This document shows positions 1 to 11,228 of a stretch of 64,000 nt of DNA, piece after piece. The position numbers and the translations under genes were made by a program. The notes below the pieces were generated by a model. That model was given only the letters and a program-made list of their open reading frames with translations. It was not told the origin of the DNA and ran no database searches. The first letter of the stretch is position 1; every line of letters begins with the position of its first letter. Source of the stretch: Brienomyrus brachyistius (lineage: Eukaryota; Chordata; Actinopteri; Osteoglossiformes; Mormyridae); the NCBI RefSeq assembly GCF_023856365.1, contig NC_064533.1, positions 32,040,118 to 32,104,117 on the forward strand, read 5' to 3'.

Positions 1-226
1 ACAAGACCATGTGCCAAGATCTGATGTCATAACTGATAAAAATATGTCACGTTAGGTACAATGGGATGTGTAACGAGCGAGCTAAAATCAAGTTGAAAAA
101 ATGTGGCATTATCCTAACAAGTTATTGGACAGTGTCTTCTCAAAGATAATTATTTTGATGTGCTCTTACCATTCAATAGGAATTGCTGTATGGCAGTATG
201 CTGACATTATCCTACTTGATTAAGGA

Positions 227-250
227 TTTCTAACCAGCACTGGTTAGAAA
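227..250. repeat. Conserved 24-bp inverted repeat in the spacer (copy shown: unit 1)
   Basis: Two perfect 11-bp arms, TTTCTAACCAG and CTGGTTAGAAA, flank a 2-bp spacer CA. The element recurs in each unit, about 265 bp beyond the tRNA 3' end in the transcription direction. Two units (7838 and 14,679 regions) have spacer CC instead of CA with both arms intact. One unit near 50,398-50,421 has a single arm mismatch. It could form a short hairpin or bind a dimeric protein; the function is unknown. Confidence 0.8.
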
Positions 251-469
251 GGTATTCCAAGGGAAGGCAGGTTTATCCTTTACGTTTTAAACTGATGTAC
301 AATTCCGTTCAAAGCCAGAACCACATCTTATATAAGTGGAAGAACCACAATTGGCTTAATACATTTCATGTTTGTGGAAAATACTATCGGTATACATTCA
401 AAACTTGCCAAGCCATCCTGGATGTTACCATGACATGCAGCAAGACTTTGACCTGCTTGTTGAATAATT

Positions 470-473
470 AAAA
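470..473 (-). terminator. Distal T4 Pol III terminator of copy 1
   Basis: AAAA on the plus strand is TTTT on the transcript strand and is the first T4 after the tRNA, about 42 nt past A73. The stretch in between has no T run of four. The same TTTT occurs at the matching place in nearly every unit. Copy 7 (reads AAAC) and copy 55 (reads AAAGG) have lost it. This predicts a primary transcript with a 3' trailer of about 40 nt. Confidence 0.6.
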
Positions 474-526
474 GAACTCCACAAGCTTGACATCATGGAG
501 AACACTAGGGGACGCTGCCCGAACAG

Positions 527-537
527 GGACTTGAACC
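527..537 (-). promoter_or_regulatory. Pol III B box of copy 1 (internal promoter)
   Basis: The minus strand reads GGTTCAAGTCC at tRNA positions 52-62, the usual B box of tRNA-Lys genes. Copy 58 breaks it at the conserved C56, and copies 55, 61, 64, 65 and 67 also carry changes inside it. The common C63G change lies just outside. Confidence 0.85.
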
Positions 538-569
538 CTGGACCCTCAGATTAAAAGTCTGATGCTCTA

Positions 570-581
570 CCGACTGAGCTA
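570..581 (-). promoter_or_regulatory. Pol III A box of copy 1 (internal promoter)
   Basis: The minus strand reads TAGCTCAGTCGG at tRNA positions 8-19, a full match to the eukaryotic A-box consensus bound by TFIIIC. It is intact in most copies; copies 10 and 19 change position 10, and several copies change position 16 or 17. Confidence 0.85.
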
Positions 582-1275
582 CCCAGGCTTCAGGAAATAC
601 TGCCATATGTTTGAACTCAACTTCCAGAAGAAACCCACGTCACATCCAAAAACATTGCAACACCCAATGTCGGGAAACTTTATAACTGATAACTGGCATT
701 CTTAAGACTAGGCCGGATTAGAAAATATTGAATGAGAACGAATGCTATTCTAGAAGACAAACAAGACCATGTGCCAAGATCTGATGTCATAACTGATAAA
801 AATATGTCACGTTAGGTACAATGGGATGTGTAACGAGCGAGCGAAAATCAAGTTGAAAAAATGTGGCATTATCCTAACAAGTTATTGGACAGTTTCTTCT
901 CAAAGACAATTATTTTGATGTGCTATTACCATTCAATAGGAATTGCTGTATGGCAGTATGCTGACATTATCCTACTTGATTAAGGATTTCTAACCAGCAC
1001 TGGTTAGAAAGGTATTCCAAGGGAAGTCAGGTTTATCCTTTACGTTTTAAACTGATGTACAATTCCGTTCAAAGCCAGAACCACATCTTATATAAGTGGA
1101 AGAACCACAATTGACTTAATACATTTCATGTTTGTGGAAAATACTATCGGTATACATTCAAAACTTGCCAAGCCATCCTGGATGTCACCATGACATGCAG
1201 CAAGACTTTGACCTGCTTTTTGAATAATTAAAAGAACTCCACAAGATTGACATTCTGGAGAACATTAGGGGACGC

Positions 1276-1348
1276 TGCCCGAACACGGACTTGAACCCTG
1301 GACCCTCAGATTAAAAGTCTGATGCTCTACCGACTGAGCTACCCAGGT
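1276..1348 (-). tRNA. tRNA-Lys-TTT: tRNA-Lys(TTT), copy 2, variant
   Basis: C63G replaces the 51:63 T-stem pair with G-G, and G1A breaks the 1:72 pair. Type B unit. Charging and processing are probably impaired. Confidence 0.8.
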
Positions 1349-2035
1349 TTCAGGAAATACTGCCATATGTTTGAACTCAACTTCCAGAGGAAACCCACGT
1401 CACATCCAAAAACATTGCAACCACCAATGTCAGGAAACTTTATAACTGATAACTGGCATTCTTAAGAGTAGGCCGGATTAGAAAATATTGAATGAGAACG
1501 AATGCTATTCTAGAAGACAAACAAGACCATGTGCCAAGATCTGATGTCATAACTGATAAAAATATGTCACGTTAGGTACAATGGGATGTGTAACGAGCGA
1601 GCGAAAATCAAGTTGAAAAAATGTGGCATTATCCTAACAAGTTATTGGACAGTGTCTTCTCAAAGACAATTATTTTGATGTGCTATTACCATTCAATAGG
1701 AATTGCTGTATGGCAGTCTGCTGACATTATCCTACTTGATTAAGGATTTCTAACCAGCACTGGTTAGAAAGGTATTCCAAGGGAGGGCAGGTTTATCCTT
1801 TATGATTTAAACTGATGTACAATTCCATTCAAAGCCAGAACCACATCTTATTTAAGAGCAAGAACCACAATTGACTTAATACATTTCATGTTTGTGGAAA
1901 ATACTGTCTGTATACATTCAAAACTTGCCAAGCCATCCTGGATGTCACCATGACATGCAGCAAGACTTTGACCTGCTTTTTGAATAATTAAAAGAACTCC
2001 ACAAGATTGACATCCTGGAGAACACTAGGGGACAC

Positions 2036-2108
2036 TGCCCGAACAGGGACTTGAACCCTGGACCCTCAGATTAAAAGTCTGATGCTCTACCGACTGAGCT
2101 ACCCAGGC
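2036..2108 (-). tRNA. tRNA-Lys-TTT: tRNA-Lys(TTT), copy 3, consensus
   Basis: Identical to the copy 1 tRNA. Type C unit with GACAC directly after A73. Confidence 0.93.
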
Positions 2109-2795
2109 TTCAGGACATACTGCCATATGTTTGAACTCAACTTCCAGAGGAAACCCACGTCACATCCAAAAACATTGCAACCACCAATGTCGGGACACTT
2201 TATAACTGATAACTGGCATTCTTAAGACTAGGCCGGATTAGAAAATATTGAATGAGAACGAATGCTATTCTAGAAGACAAACAAGACCATGTGCCAAGAT
2301 CTGATGTCATAACTGATAAAAATATGTCACGTTAGGTACAATGGGATGTGTAACGAGCGAGCTAAAATCAAGTTGAAAAAATGTGGCATTATCCTAACAA
2401 GTTATTGGACAGTGTCTTCTCAAAGATAATTATTTTGATGTGCTCTTACCATTCAATAGGAATTGCTGTATGGCAGTATGCTGACATTATCCTACTTGAT
2501 TAAGGATTTCTAACCAGCACTGGTTAGAAAGGTATTCCAAGGGAAGGCAGGTTTATCCTTTACGTTTTAAACTGATGTACAATTCCGTTCAAAGCCAGAA
2601 CCACATCTTATATAAGTGGAAGAACCACAATTGGCTTAATACATTTCATGTTTGTGGAAAATACTATCGGTATACATTCAAAACTTGCCAAGCCATCCTG
2701 GATGTTACCATGACATGCAGCAAGACTTTGACCTGCTTGTTGAATAATTAAAAGAACTCCACAAGCTTGACATCATGGAGAACACTAGGGGACGC

Positions 2796-2868
2796 TGCCC
2801 GAACAGGGACTTGAACCCTGGACCCTCAGATTAAAAGTCTGATGCTCTACCGACTGAGCTACCCAGGC
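2796..2868 (-). tRNA. tRNA-Lys-TTT: tRNA-Lys(TTT), copy 4, consensus
   Basis: Identical tRNA in a type A unit that repeats copy 1 at 2280 bp. Confidence 0.93.
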
Positions 2869-3555
2869 TTCAGGAAATACTGCCATATGTTTGAACTCAA
2901 CTTCCAGAAGAAACCCACGTCACATCCAAAAACATTGCAACACCCAATGTCGGGAAACTTTATAACTGATAACTGGCATTCTTAAGACTAGGCCGGATTA
3001 GAAAATATTGAATGAGAACGAATGCTATTCTAGAAGACAAACAAGACCATGTGCCAAGATCTGATGTCATAACTGATAAAAATATGTCACGTTAGGTACA
3101 ATGGGATGTGTAACGAGCGAGCGAAAATCAAGTTGAAAAAATGTGGCATTATCCTAACAAGTTATTGGACAGTTTCTTCTCAAAGACAATTATTTTGATG
3201 TGCTATTACCATTCAATAGGAATTGCTGTATGGCAGTATGCTGACATTATCCTACTTGATTAAGGATTTCTAACCAGCACTGGTTAGAAAGGTATTCCAA
3301 GGGAAGTCAGGTTTATCCTTTACGTTTTAAACTGATGTACAATTCCGTTCAAAGCCAGAACCACATCTTATATAAGTGGAAGAACCACAATTGACTTAAT
3401 ACATTTCATGTTTGTGGAAAATACTATCGGTATACATTCAAAACTTGCCAAGCCATCCTGGATGTCACCATGACATGCAGCAAGACTTTGACCTGCTTTT
3501 TGAATAATTAAAAGAACTCCACAAGATTGACATTCTGGAGAACATTAGGGGACGC

Positions 3556-3628
3556 TGCCCGAACACGGACTTGAACCCTGGACCCTCAGATTAAAAGTCT
3601 GATGCTCTACCGACTGAGCTACCCAGGT
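3556..3628 (-). tRNA. tRNA-Lys-TTT: tRNA-Lys(TTT), copy 5, variant
   Basis: G1A and C63G, the same pair of changes as copy 2, one higher-order period away. Confidence 0.8.
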
Positions 3629-4315
3629 TTCAGGAAATACTGCCATATGTTTGAACTCAACTTCCAGAGGAAACCCACGTCACATCCAAAAACATTGCAA
3701 CCACCAATGTCAGGAAACTTTATAACTGATAACTGGCATTCTTAAGAGTAGGCCGGATTAGAAAATATTGAATGAGAACGAATGCTATTCTAGAAGACAA
3801 ACAAGACCATGTGCCAAGATCTGATGTCATAACTGATAAAAATATGTCACGTTAGGTACAATGGGATGTGTAACGAGCGAGCGAAAATCAAGTTGAAAAA
3901 ATGTGGCATTATCCTAACAAGTTATTGGACAGTGTCTTCTCAAAGACAATTATTTTGATGTGCTATTACCATTCAATAGGAATTGCTGTATGGCAGTCTG
4001 CTGACATTATCCTACTTGATTAAGGATTTCTAACCAGCACTGGTTAGAAAGGTATTCCAAGGGAGGGCAGGTTTATCCTTTATGATTTAAACTGATGTAC
4101 AATTCCATTCAAAGCCAGAACCACATCTTATTTAAGAGCAAGAACCACAATTGACTTAATACATTTCATGTTTGTGGAAAATACTGTCTGTATACATTCA
4201 AAACTTGCCAAGCCATCCTGGATGTCACCATGACATGCAGCAAGACTTTGACCTGCTTTTTGAATAATTAAAAGAACTCCACAAGATTGACATCCTGGAG
4301 AACACTAGGGCACAC

Positions 4316-4388
4316 TGCCCGAACAGGGACTTGAACCCTGGACCCTCAGATTAAAAGTCTGATGCTCTACCGACTGAGCTACCCAGGC
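4316..4388 (-). tRNA. tRNA-Lys-TTT: tRNA-Lys(TTT), copy 6, consensus
   Basis: Consensus tRNA in a type C unit with the private flank CACAC, shared only with copy 16. A one-base deletion follows in the 5' flank at about 4396. Confidence 0.93.
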
Positions 4389-5074
4389 TTCAGGACTACT
4401 GCCATATGTTTGAACTCAACTTCCAGAGGAAACCCACGTCACATCCAAAAACATTGCAACCACCAATGTCGGGACACTTTATAACTGATAACTGGCATTC
4501 TTAAGACTAGGCCGGATTAGAAAATATTGAATGAGAACGAATGCTATTCTAGAAGACAAACAAGACCATGTGCCAAGATCTGATGTCATAACTGATAAAA
4601 ATATGTCACGTTAGGTACAATGGGATGTGTAACGAGCGAGCTAAAATCAAGTTGAAAAAATGTGGCATTATCCTAACAAGTTATTGGACAGTGTCTTCTC
4701 AAAGATAATTATTTTGATGTGCTCTTACCATTCAATAGGAATTGCTGTATGGCAGTATGCTGACATTATCCTACTTGATTAAGGATTTCTAACCAGCACT
4801 GGTTAGAAAGGTATTCCAAGGGAAGGCAGGTTTATCCTTTACGTTTTAAACTGATGTACAATTCCGTTCAAAGCCAGAACCACATCTTATATAAGTGGAA
4901 GAACCACAATTGGCTTAATACATTTCATGTTTGTGGAAAATACTATCGGTATACATTCAAAACTTGCCAAGCCATCCTGGATGTCACCATGACATGCAGC
5001 AAGACTTTGACCTGCTTGTTGAATAATTAAACGAACTCCACAAGCTTGACATCATGGAGAACACTAGGGGACGC

Positions 5075-5147
5075 TGCCCGAACAGGGACTTGAACCCTGG
5101 ACCCTCAGATTAAAAGTCTGATGCTCTACCGACTGAGCTACCCAGGC
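5075..5147 (-). tRNA. tRNA-Lys-TTT: tRNA-Lys(TTT), copy 7, consensus, T4 lost
   Basis: Consensus tRNA in a type A unit. The trailer T4 is changed to T3 (plus strand TTAAACG near 5028-5034), so termination would fall further downstream. Confidence 0.92.
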
Positions 5148-5834
5148 TTCAGGAAATACTGCCATATGTTTGAACTCAACTTCCAGAAGAAACCCACGTC
5201 ACATCCAAAAACATTGCAACACCCAATGTCGGGAAACTTTATAACTGATAACTGGCATTCTTAAGACTAGGCCGGATTAGAAAATATTGAATGAGAACGA
5301 ATGCTATTCTAGAAGACAAACAAGACCATGTGCCAAGATCTGATGTCATAACTGATAAAAATATGTCACGTTAGGTACAATGGGATGTGTAACGAGCGAG
5401 CTAAAATCAAGTTGAAAAAATGTGGCATTATCCTAACAAGTTATTGGACAGTGTCTTCTCAAAGATAATTATTTTGATGTGCTCTTACCATTCAATAGGA
5501 ATTGCTGTATGGCAGTATGCTGACATTATCCTACTTGATTAAGGATTTCTAACCAGCACTGGTTAGAAAGGTATTCCAAGGGAAGGCAGGTTTATCCTTT
5601 ACGTTTTAAACTGATGTACAATTCCGTTCAAAGCCAGAACCACATCTTATATAAGTGGAAGAACCACAATTGACTTAATACATTTCATGTTTGTGGAAAA
5701 TACTATCGGTATACATTCAAAACTTGCCAAGCCATCCTGGATGTCACCATGACATGCAGCAAGACTTTGACCTGCTTGTTGAATAATTAAAAGAACTTCA
5801 CAAGCTTGACATCATGGAGAACACTAGGGGACGC

Positions 5835-5907
5835 TGCCCGAACAGGGACTTGAACCCTGGACCCTCAGATTAAAAGTCTGATGCTCTACCGACTGAGCTA
5901 CCCAGGC
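5835..5907 (-). tRNA. tRNA-Lys-TTT: tRNA-Lys(TTT), copy 8, consensus
   Basis: Consensus tRNA; type A unit with a private GAACTTCACAAG trailer. Confidence 0.93.
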
Positions 5908-6594
5908 TTCAGGAAATACTGCCATATGTTTGAACTCAACTTCCAGAAGAAACCCACGTCACATCCAAAAACATTGCAACATCCAATGTCGGGAAACTTT
6001 ATAACTGATAACTGGCATTCTTAAGACTAGGCCGGATTAGAAAATATTGAATGAGAACGAATGCTATTCTAGAAGACAAACAGGACCATGTGCCAAGATC
6101 TGATGTCATAACTGATAAAAATATGTCACGTTAGGTACAATGGGATGTCTAACGAGCGAGCGAAAATCAAGTTGAAAAAATGTGGCATTATCCTAACAAG
6201 TTATTGGACAGTTTCTTCTCAAAGACAATTATTTTGATGTGCTATTACCATTCAATAGGAATTGCTGTATGGCAGTATGCTGACATTATCCTACTTGATT
6301 AAGGATTTCTAACCAGCACTGGTTAGAAAGGTATTCCAAGGGAAGTCAGGTTTATCCTTTACGTTTTAAACTGATGTACAATTCCGTTCAAAGCCAGAAC
6401 CACATCTTATATAAGTGGAAGAACCACAATTGACTTAATACATTTCATGTTTGTGGAAAATACTATCGGTATACATTCAAAACTTGCCAAGGCATCCTGG
6501 ATGTCACCATGACATGCAGCAAGACTTTGACCTGCTTTTTGAATAATTAAAAGAACTCCACAAGATTGACATTCTGGAGAACATTAGGGGACGC

Positions 6595-6667
6595 TGCCCG
6601 AACACGGACTTGAACCCTGGACCCTCAGATTAAAAGTCTGATGCTCTACCGACTGAGCTACCCAGGC
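6595..6667 (-). tRNA. tRNA-Lys-TTT: tRNA-Lys(TTT), copy 9, C63G
   Basis: Only C63G differs, giving a G-G mismatch in the T stem; G1 is intact, unlike copy 2. Confidence 0.85.
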
Positions 6668-7354
6668 TTCAGGAAATACTGCCATATGTTTGAACTCAAC
6701 TTCCAGAAGAAACCCACGTCACATCCAAAAACATTGCAACACCCAATGTCGGGAAACTTTATAACTGATAACTGGCATTCTTAAGACTAGGCCGGATTAG
6801 AAAATATTGAATGAGAACGAATGCTATTCTAGAAGACAAACAAGACCATGTGCCAAGATCTGATGTCATAACTGATAAAAATATGTCACGTTAGGTACAA
6901 TGGGATGTGTAACGAGCGAGCGAAAATCAAGTTGAAAAAATGTGGCATTATCCTAACAAGTTATTGGACAGTTTCTTCTCAAAGACAATTATTTTGATGT
7001 GCTATTACCATTCAATAGGAATTGCTGTATGGCAGTATGCTGACATTATCCTACTTGATTAAGGATTTCTAACCAGCACTGGTTAGAAAGGTATTCCAAG
7101 GGAAGGCAGGTTTATCCTTTACGTTTTAAACTGATGTACAATTCCGTTCAAAGCCAGAACCACATCTTATATAAGTGGAAGAACGACAATTGACTTAATA
7201 CATTTCATGTTTGTGGAAAATACTATCGGTATACATTCAAAACTTGCCAAGCCATCCTGGATGTCACCATGACATGCAGCAAGACTTTGACCTGCTTTTT
7301 GAATAATTAAAAGAACTCCACAAGATTGACATCCTGGAGAACACTAGGGGACGC

Positions 7355-7427
7355 TGCCCGAACAGGGACTTGAACCCTGGACCCTCAGATTAAAAGTCTG
7401 ATGCTTTACCGACTGAGTTACCCAGGC
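7355..7427 (-). tRNA. tRNA-Lys-TTT: tRNA-Lys(TTT), copy 10, D-stem variant
   Basis: G10A and G22A turn two of four D-stem pairs into A-C mismatches and alter the A box at position 10. Likely a pseudogene. Shared with copy 19. Confidence 0.75.
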
Positions 7428-8114
7428 TTCAGAAAATACTGCCATATGTTTGAACTCAACTTCCAGAGGAAACCCACGTCACATCCAAAAACATTGCAAC
7501 CACCAATGTCAGGAAACTTTATAACTGATAACTGGCATTCTTAAGAGTAGGCCGGATTAGAAAATATTGAATGAGAACGAATGCTATTCTAGAAGACAAA
7601 CAAGACCATGTGCCAAGATCTGATGTCATAACTGATAAAAATATGTCACGTTAGGTACAATGGGATGTGTAACGAGCGAGCTAAAATCAAGTTGAAAAAA
7701 TGTGGCATTATCCTAACAAGTTATTGGACAGTGTCTTCTCAAAGATAATTATTTTGATGTGCTCTTACCATTCAATAGGAATTGCTGTATGGCAGTATGC
7801 TGACATTATCCTACTTGATTAAGGATTTCTAACCAGCCCTGGTTAGAAAGGTATTCCAAGGGAAGGCAGGTTTATCCTTTACGTTTTAAACTGATGTACA
7901 ATTCCGTTCAAAGCCAGAACCACATCTTATATAAGTGGAAGAACCACAATTGACTTAATACATTTCATGTTTGCGGAAAATACTATCGGTATACATTCAA
8001 AACTTGCCAAGCCATCCTGGATGTCACCATGACATGCAGCAAGACTTTGACCTGCTTGTTGAATAATTAAAAGAACTCCACAAGCTTGACATCATGGAGA
8101 ACACTAGGGGACGC

Positions 8115-8187
8115 TGCCCGAACAGGGACTTGAACCCTGGACCCTCAGATTAAATGTCTGATGCTCTACCGACTGAGCTACCCAGGC
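8115..8187 (-). tRNA. tRNA-Lys-TTT: tRNA-Lys(TTT), copy 11, U33A
   Basis: The anticodon loop reads CATTTAA: the near-universal U33 is A. The anticodon itself stays TTT. The copy is probably poor in decoding. Confidence 0.8.
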
Positions 8188-8874
8188 TTCAGGAAATACT
8201 GCCATATGTTTGAACTCAACTTCCAGAAGAAACCCACGTCACATCCAAAAACATTGCAACACCCAATGTCGGGAAACTTTATAACTGATAACTGGCATTC
8301 TTAAGACTAGGCCGGATTAGAAAATATTGAATGAGAACGAATGCTATTCTAGAAGACAAACAAGACCATGTGCCAAGATCTGATGTCATAACTGATAAAA
8401 ATATGTCACGTTAGGTACAATGGGATGTCTAACGAGCGAGCGAAAATCAAGTTGAAAAAATGTGGCATTATCCTAACAAGTTATTGGACAGTTTCTTCTC
8501 AAAGACAATTATTTTGATGTGCTATTACCATTCAATAGGAATTGCTGTATGGCAGTATGCTGACATTATCCTTCTTGATTAAGGATTTCTAACCAGCACT
8601 GGTTAGAAAGGTATTCCAAGGGAAGTCAGGTTTATCCTTTACGTTTTAAACTGATGTACAATTCCGTTCAAAGCCAGAACCACATCTTATATAAGTGGAA
8701 GAACCACAATTGACTTAATACATTTCATGTTTGTGGAAAATACTATCGGTATACATTCAAAACTTGCCAAGGCATCCTGGATGTCACCATGACATGCAGC
8801 AAGACTTTGACCTGCTTTTTGAATAATTAAAAGAACTCCACAAGCTTGACATCATGGAGAACACTAGGGGACGC

Positions 8875-8947
8875 TGCCCGAACAGGGACTTGAACCCTGG
8901 ACCCTCAGATTAAAAGTCTGATGCTCTACCGACTGAGCTACCCAGGC
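8875..8947 (-). tRNA. tRNA-Lys-TTT: tRNA-Lys(TTT), copy 12, consensus in a mosaic unit
   Basis: Consensus tRNA. The unit switches from a type B spacer to a type A trailer and back to a type B 5' flank. Confidence 0.93.
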
Positions 8948-9634
8948 TTCAGGAAATACTGCCATATGTTTGAACTCAACTTCCAGAGGAAACCCACGTC
9001 ACATCCAAAAACATTGCAACCACCAATGTCAGGAAACTTTATAACTGATAACTGGCATTCTTAAGAGTAGGCCGGATTAGAAAATATTGAATGAGAACGA
9101 ATGCTATTCTAGAAGACAAACAAGACCATGTGCCAAGATCTGATGTCATAACTGATAAAAATATGTCACGTTAGGTACAATGGGATGTGTAACGAGCGAG
9201 CGAAAATCAAGTTGAAAAAATGTGGCATTATCCTAACAAGTTATTGGACAGTGTCTTCTCAAAGATAATTATTTTGATGTGCTCTTACCATTCAATAGGA
9301 ATTGCTGTATGGCAGTATGCTGACATTATCCTACTTGATTAAGGATTTCTAACCAGCACTGGTTAGAAAGGTATTCCAAGGGAAGGCAGGTTTATCCTTT
9401 ACGTTTTAAACTGATGTACAATTCCGTTCAAAGCCAGAACCACATCTTATATAAGTGGAAGAACCACAATTGGCTTAATACATTTCATGTTTGTGGAAAA
9501 TACTATCGGTATACATTCAAAACTTGCCAAGCCATCCTGGATGTCACCATGACATGCAGCAAGACTTTGACCTGCTTGTTGAATAATTAAAAGAACTCCA
9601 CAAGCTTGACATCATGGAGAACACTAGGGGACGC

Positions 9635-9707
9635 TGCCCGAACAGGGACTTGAACCCTGGACCCTCAGATTAAAAGTCTGATGCTCTACCGACTGAGCTA
9701 CCCAGGC
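9635..9707 (-). tRNA. tRNA-Lys-TTT: tRNA-Lys(TTT), copy 13, consensus
   Basis: Consensus tRNA; type A unit except for GCGAAAATC, a type B mark, near 9199. Confidence 0.93.
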
Positions 9708-10394
9708 TTCAGGAAATACTGCCATATGTTTGAACTCAACTTCCAGAAGAAACCCACGTCACATCCAAAAACATTGCAACACCCAATGTCGGGAAACTTT
9801 ATAACTGATAACTGGCATTCTTAAGACTAGGCCGGATTAGAAAATATTGAATGAGAACGAATGCTATTCTAGAAGACAAACAAGACCATGTGCCAAGATC
9901 TGATGTCATAACTGATAAAAATATGTCACGTTAGGTACAATGGGATGTGTAACGAGCGAGCGAAAATCAAGTTGAAAAAATGTGGCATTATCCTAACAAG
10001 TTATTGGACAGTGTCTTCTCAAAGACAATTATTTTGATGTGCTATTACCATTCAATAGGAATTGCTGTATGGCAGTCTGCTGACATTATCCTACTTGATT
10101 AAGGATTTCTAACCAGCACTGGTTAGAAAGGTATTCCAAGGGAGGGCAGGTTTATCCTTTATGATTTAAACTGATGTACAATTCCATTCAAAGCCAGAAC
10201 CACATCTTATTTAAGAGCAAGAACCACAATTGACTTAATACATTTCATGTTTGTGGAAAATACTGTCTGTATACATTCAAAACTTGCCAAGCCATCCTGG
10301 ATGTCACCATGACATGCAGCAAGACTTTGACCTGCTTTTTGAATAATTAAAAGAACTCCACAAGATTGACATCCTGGAGAACACTAGGGGACAC

Positions 10395-10467
10395 TGCCCG
10401 AACAGGGACTTGAACCCTGGACCCTCAGATTAAAAGTCTGATGCTCTACCGACTGAGCTACCCAGGC
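10395..10467 (-). tRNA. tRNA-Lys-TTT: tRNA-Lys(TTT), copy 14, consensus
   Basis: Consensus tRNA; type C unit. A one-base A-run expansion near 10,741, in the next unit, makes the following step 761 bp. Confidence 0.93.
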
Positions 10468-11155
10468 TTCAGGACATACTGCCATATGTTTGAACTCAAC
10501 TTCCAGAGGAAACCCACGTCACATCCAAAAACATTGCAACCACCAATGTCGGGACACTTTATAACTGATAACTGGCATTCTTAAGACTAGGCCGGATTAG
10601 AAAATATTGAATGAGAACGAATGCTATTCTAGAAGACAAACAAGACCATGTGCCAAGATCTGATGTCATAACTGATAAAAATATGTCACGTTAGGTACAA
10701 TGGGATGTGTAACGAGCGAGCTAAAATCAAGTTGAAAAAAATGTGGCATTATCCTAACAAGTTATTGGACAGTGTCTTCTCAAAGATAATTATTTTGATG
10801 TGCTCTTACCATTCAATAGGAATTGCTGTATGGCAGTATGCTGACATTATCCTACTTGATTAAGGATTTCTAACCAGCACTGGTTAGAAAGGTATTCCAA
10901 GGGAAGGCAGGTTTATCCTTTACGTTTTAAACTGATGTACAATTCCGTTCAAAGCCAGAACCACATCTTATATAAGTGGAAGAACCACAATTGACTTAAT
11001 ACATTTCATGTTTGTGGAAAATACTATCGGTATACATTCAAAACTTGCCAAGCCATCCTGGATGTCACCATGACATGCAGCAAGACTTTGACCTGCTTTT
11101 TGAATAATTAAAAGAACTCCACAAGATTGACATTCTGGAGAACATTAGGGGACGC

Positions 11156-11228
11156 TGCCCGAACACGGACTTGAACCCTGGACCCTCAGATTAAAAGTCT
11201 GATGCTCTACCGACTGAGCTACCCAGGT
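11156..11228 (-). tRNA. tRNA-Lys-TTT: tRNA-Lys(TTT), copy 15, variant in a mosaic unit
   Basis: G1A and C63G. The unit begins as type A and becomes type B between about 10,870 and 11,130, as expected from an exchange. Confidence 0.8.

Larger units (their letters stand above)
516..588 (-). tRNA. tRNA-Lys-TTT: tRNA-Lys(TTT), array copy 1 (consensus copy)
   Basis: Reading the minus strand gives a 73-nt cloverleaf. Acceptor 5' strand is GCCTGGG, D arm is GCTC-AGTCGGTA-GAGC, anticodon stem TCAGA/TCTGA has loop CTTTTAA (anticodon TTT at 34-36, U33 present), variable loop is GGGTC, T arm is CAGGG-TTCAAGT-CCCTG, acceptor 3' strand is TTCGGGC, then A73. CCA is not encoded, as expected in a eukaryote. 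The body matches vertebrate tRNA-Lys(UUU), which decodes AAA and AAG. Odd points are the acceptor pairs 4:69, 6:67 and 7:66, all G-U wobbles, and A73 where vertebrate cytosolic tRNA-Lys normally has G73. Type A unit. This sequence is the reference for the copies below, using tRNA position numbers. Confidence 0.95.
1..4559 (-). repeat. 3-unit higher-order repeat, two near-identical copies (period 2280)
   Basis: Positions 1-2280 and 2281-4559 carry units A, B and C in the same order with the same private variants, for example GATGTTACC at 421 and 2701. The differences I could see are GACAC versus CACAC before copies 3 and 6 and one deleted base after copy 6. Confidence 0.9.
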
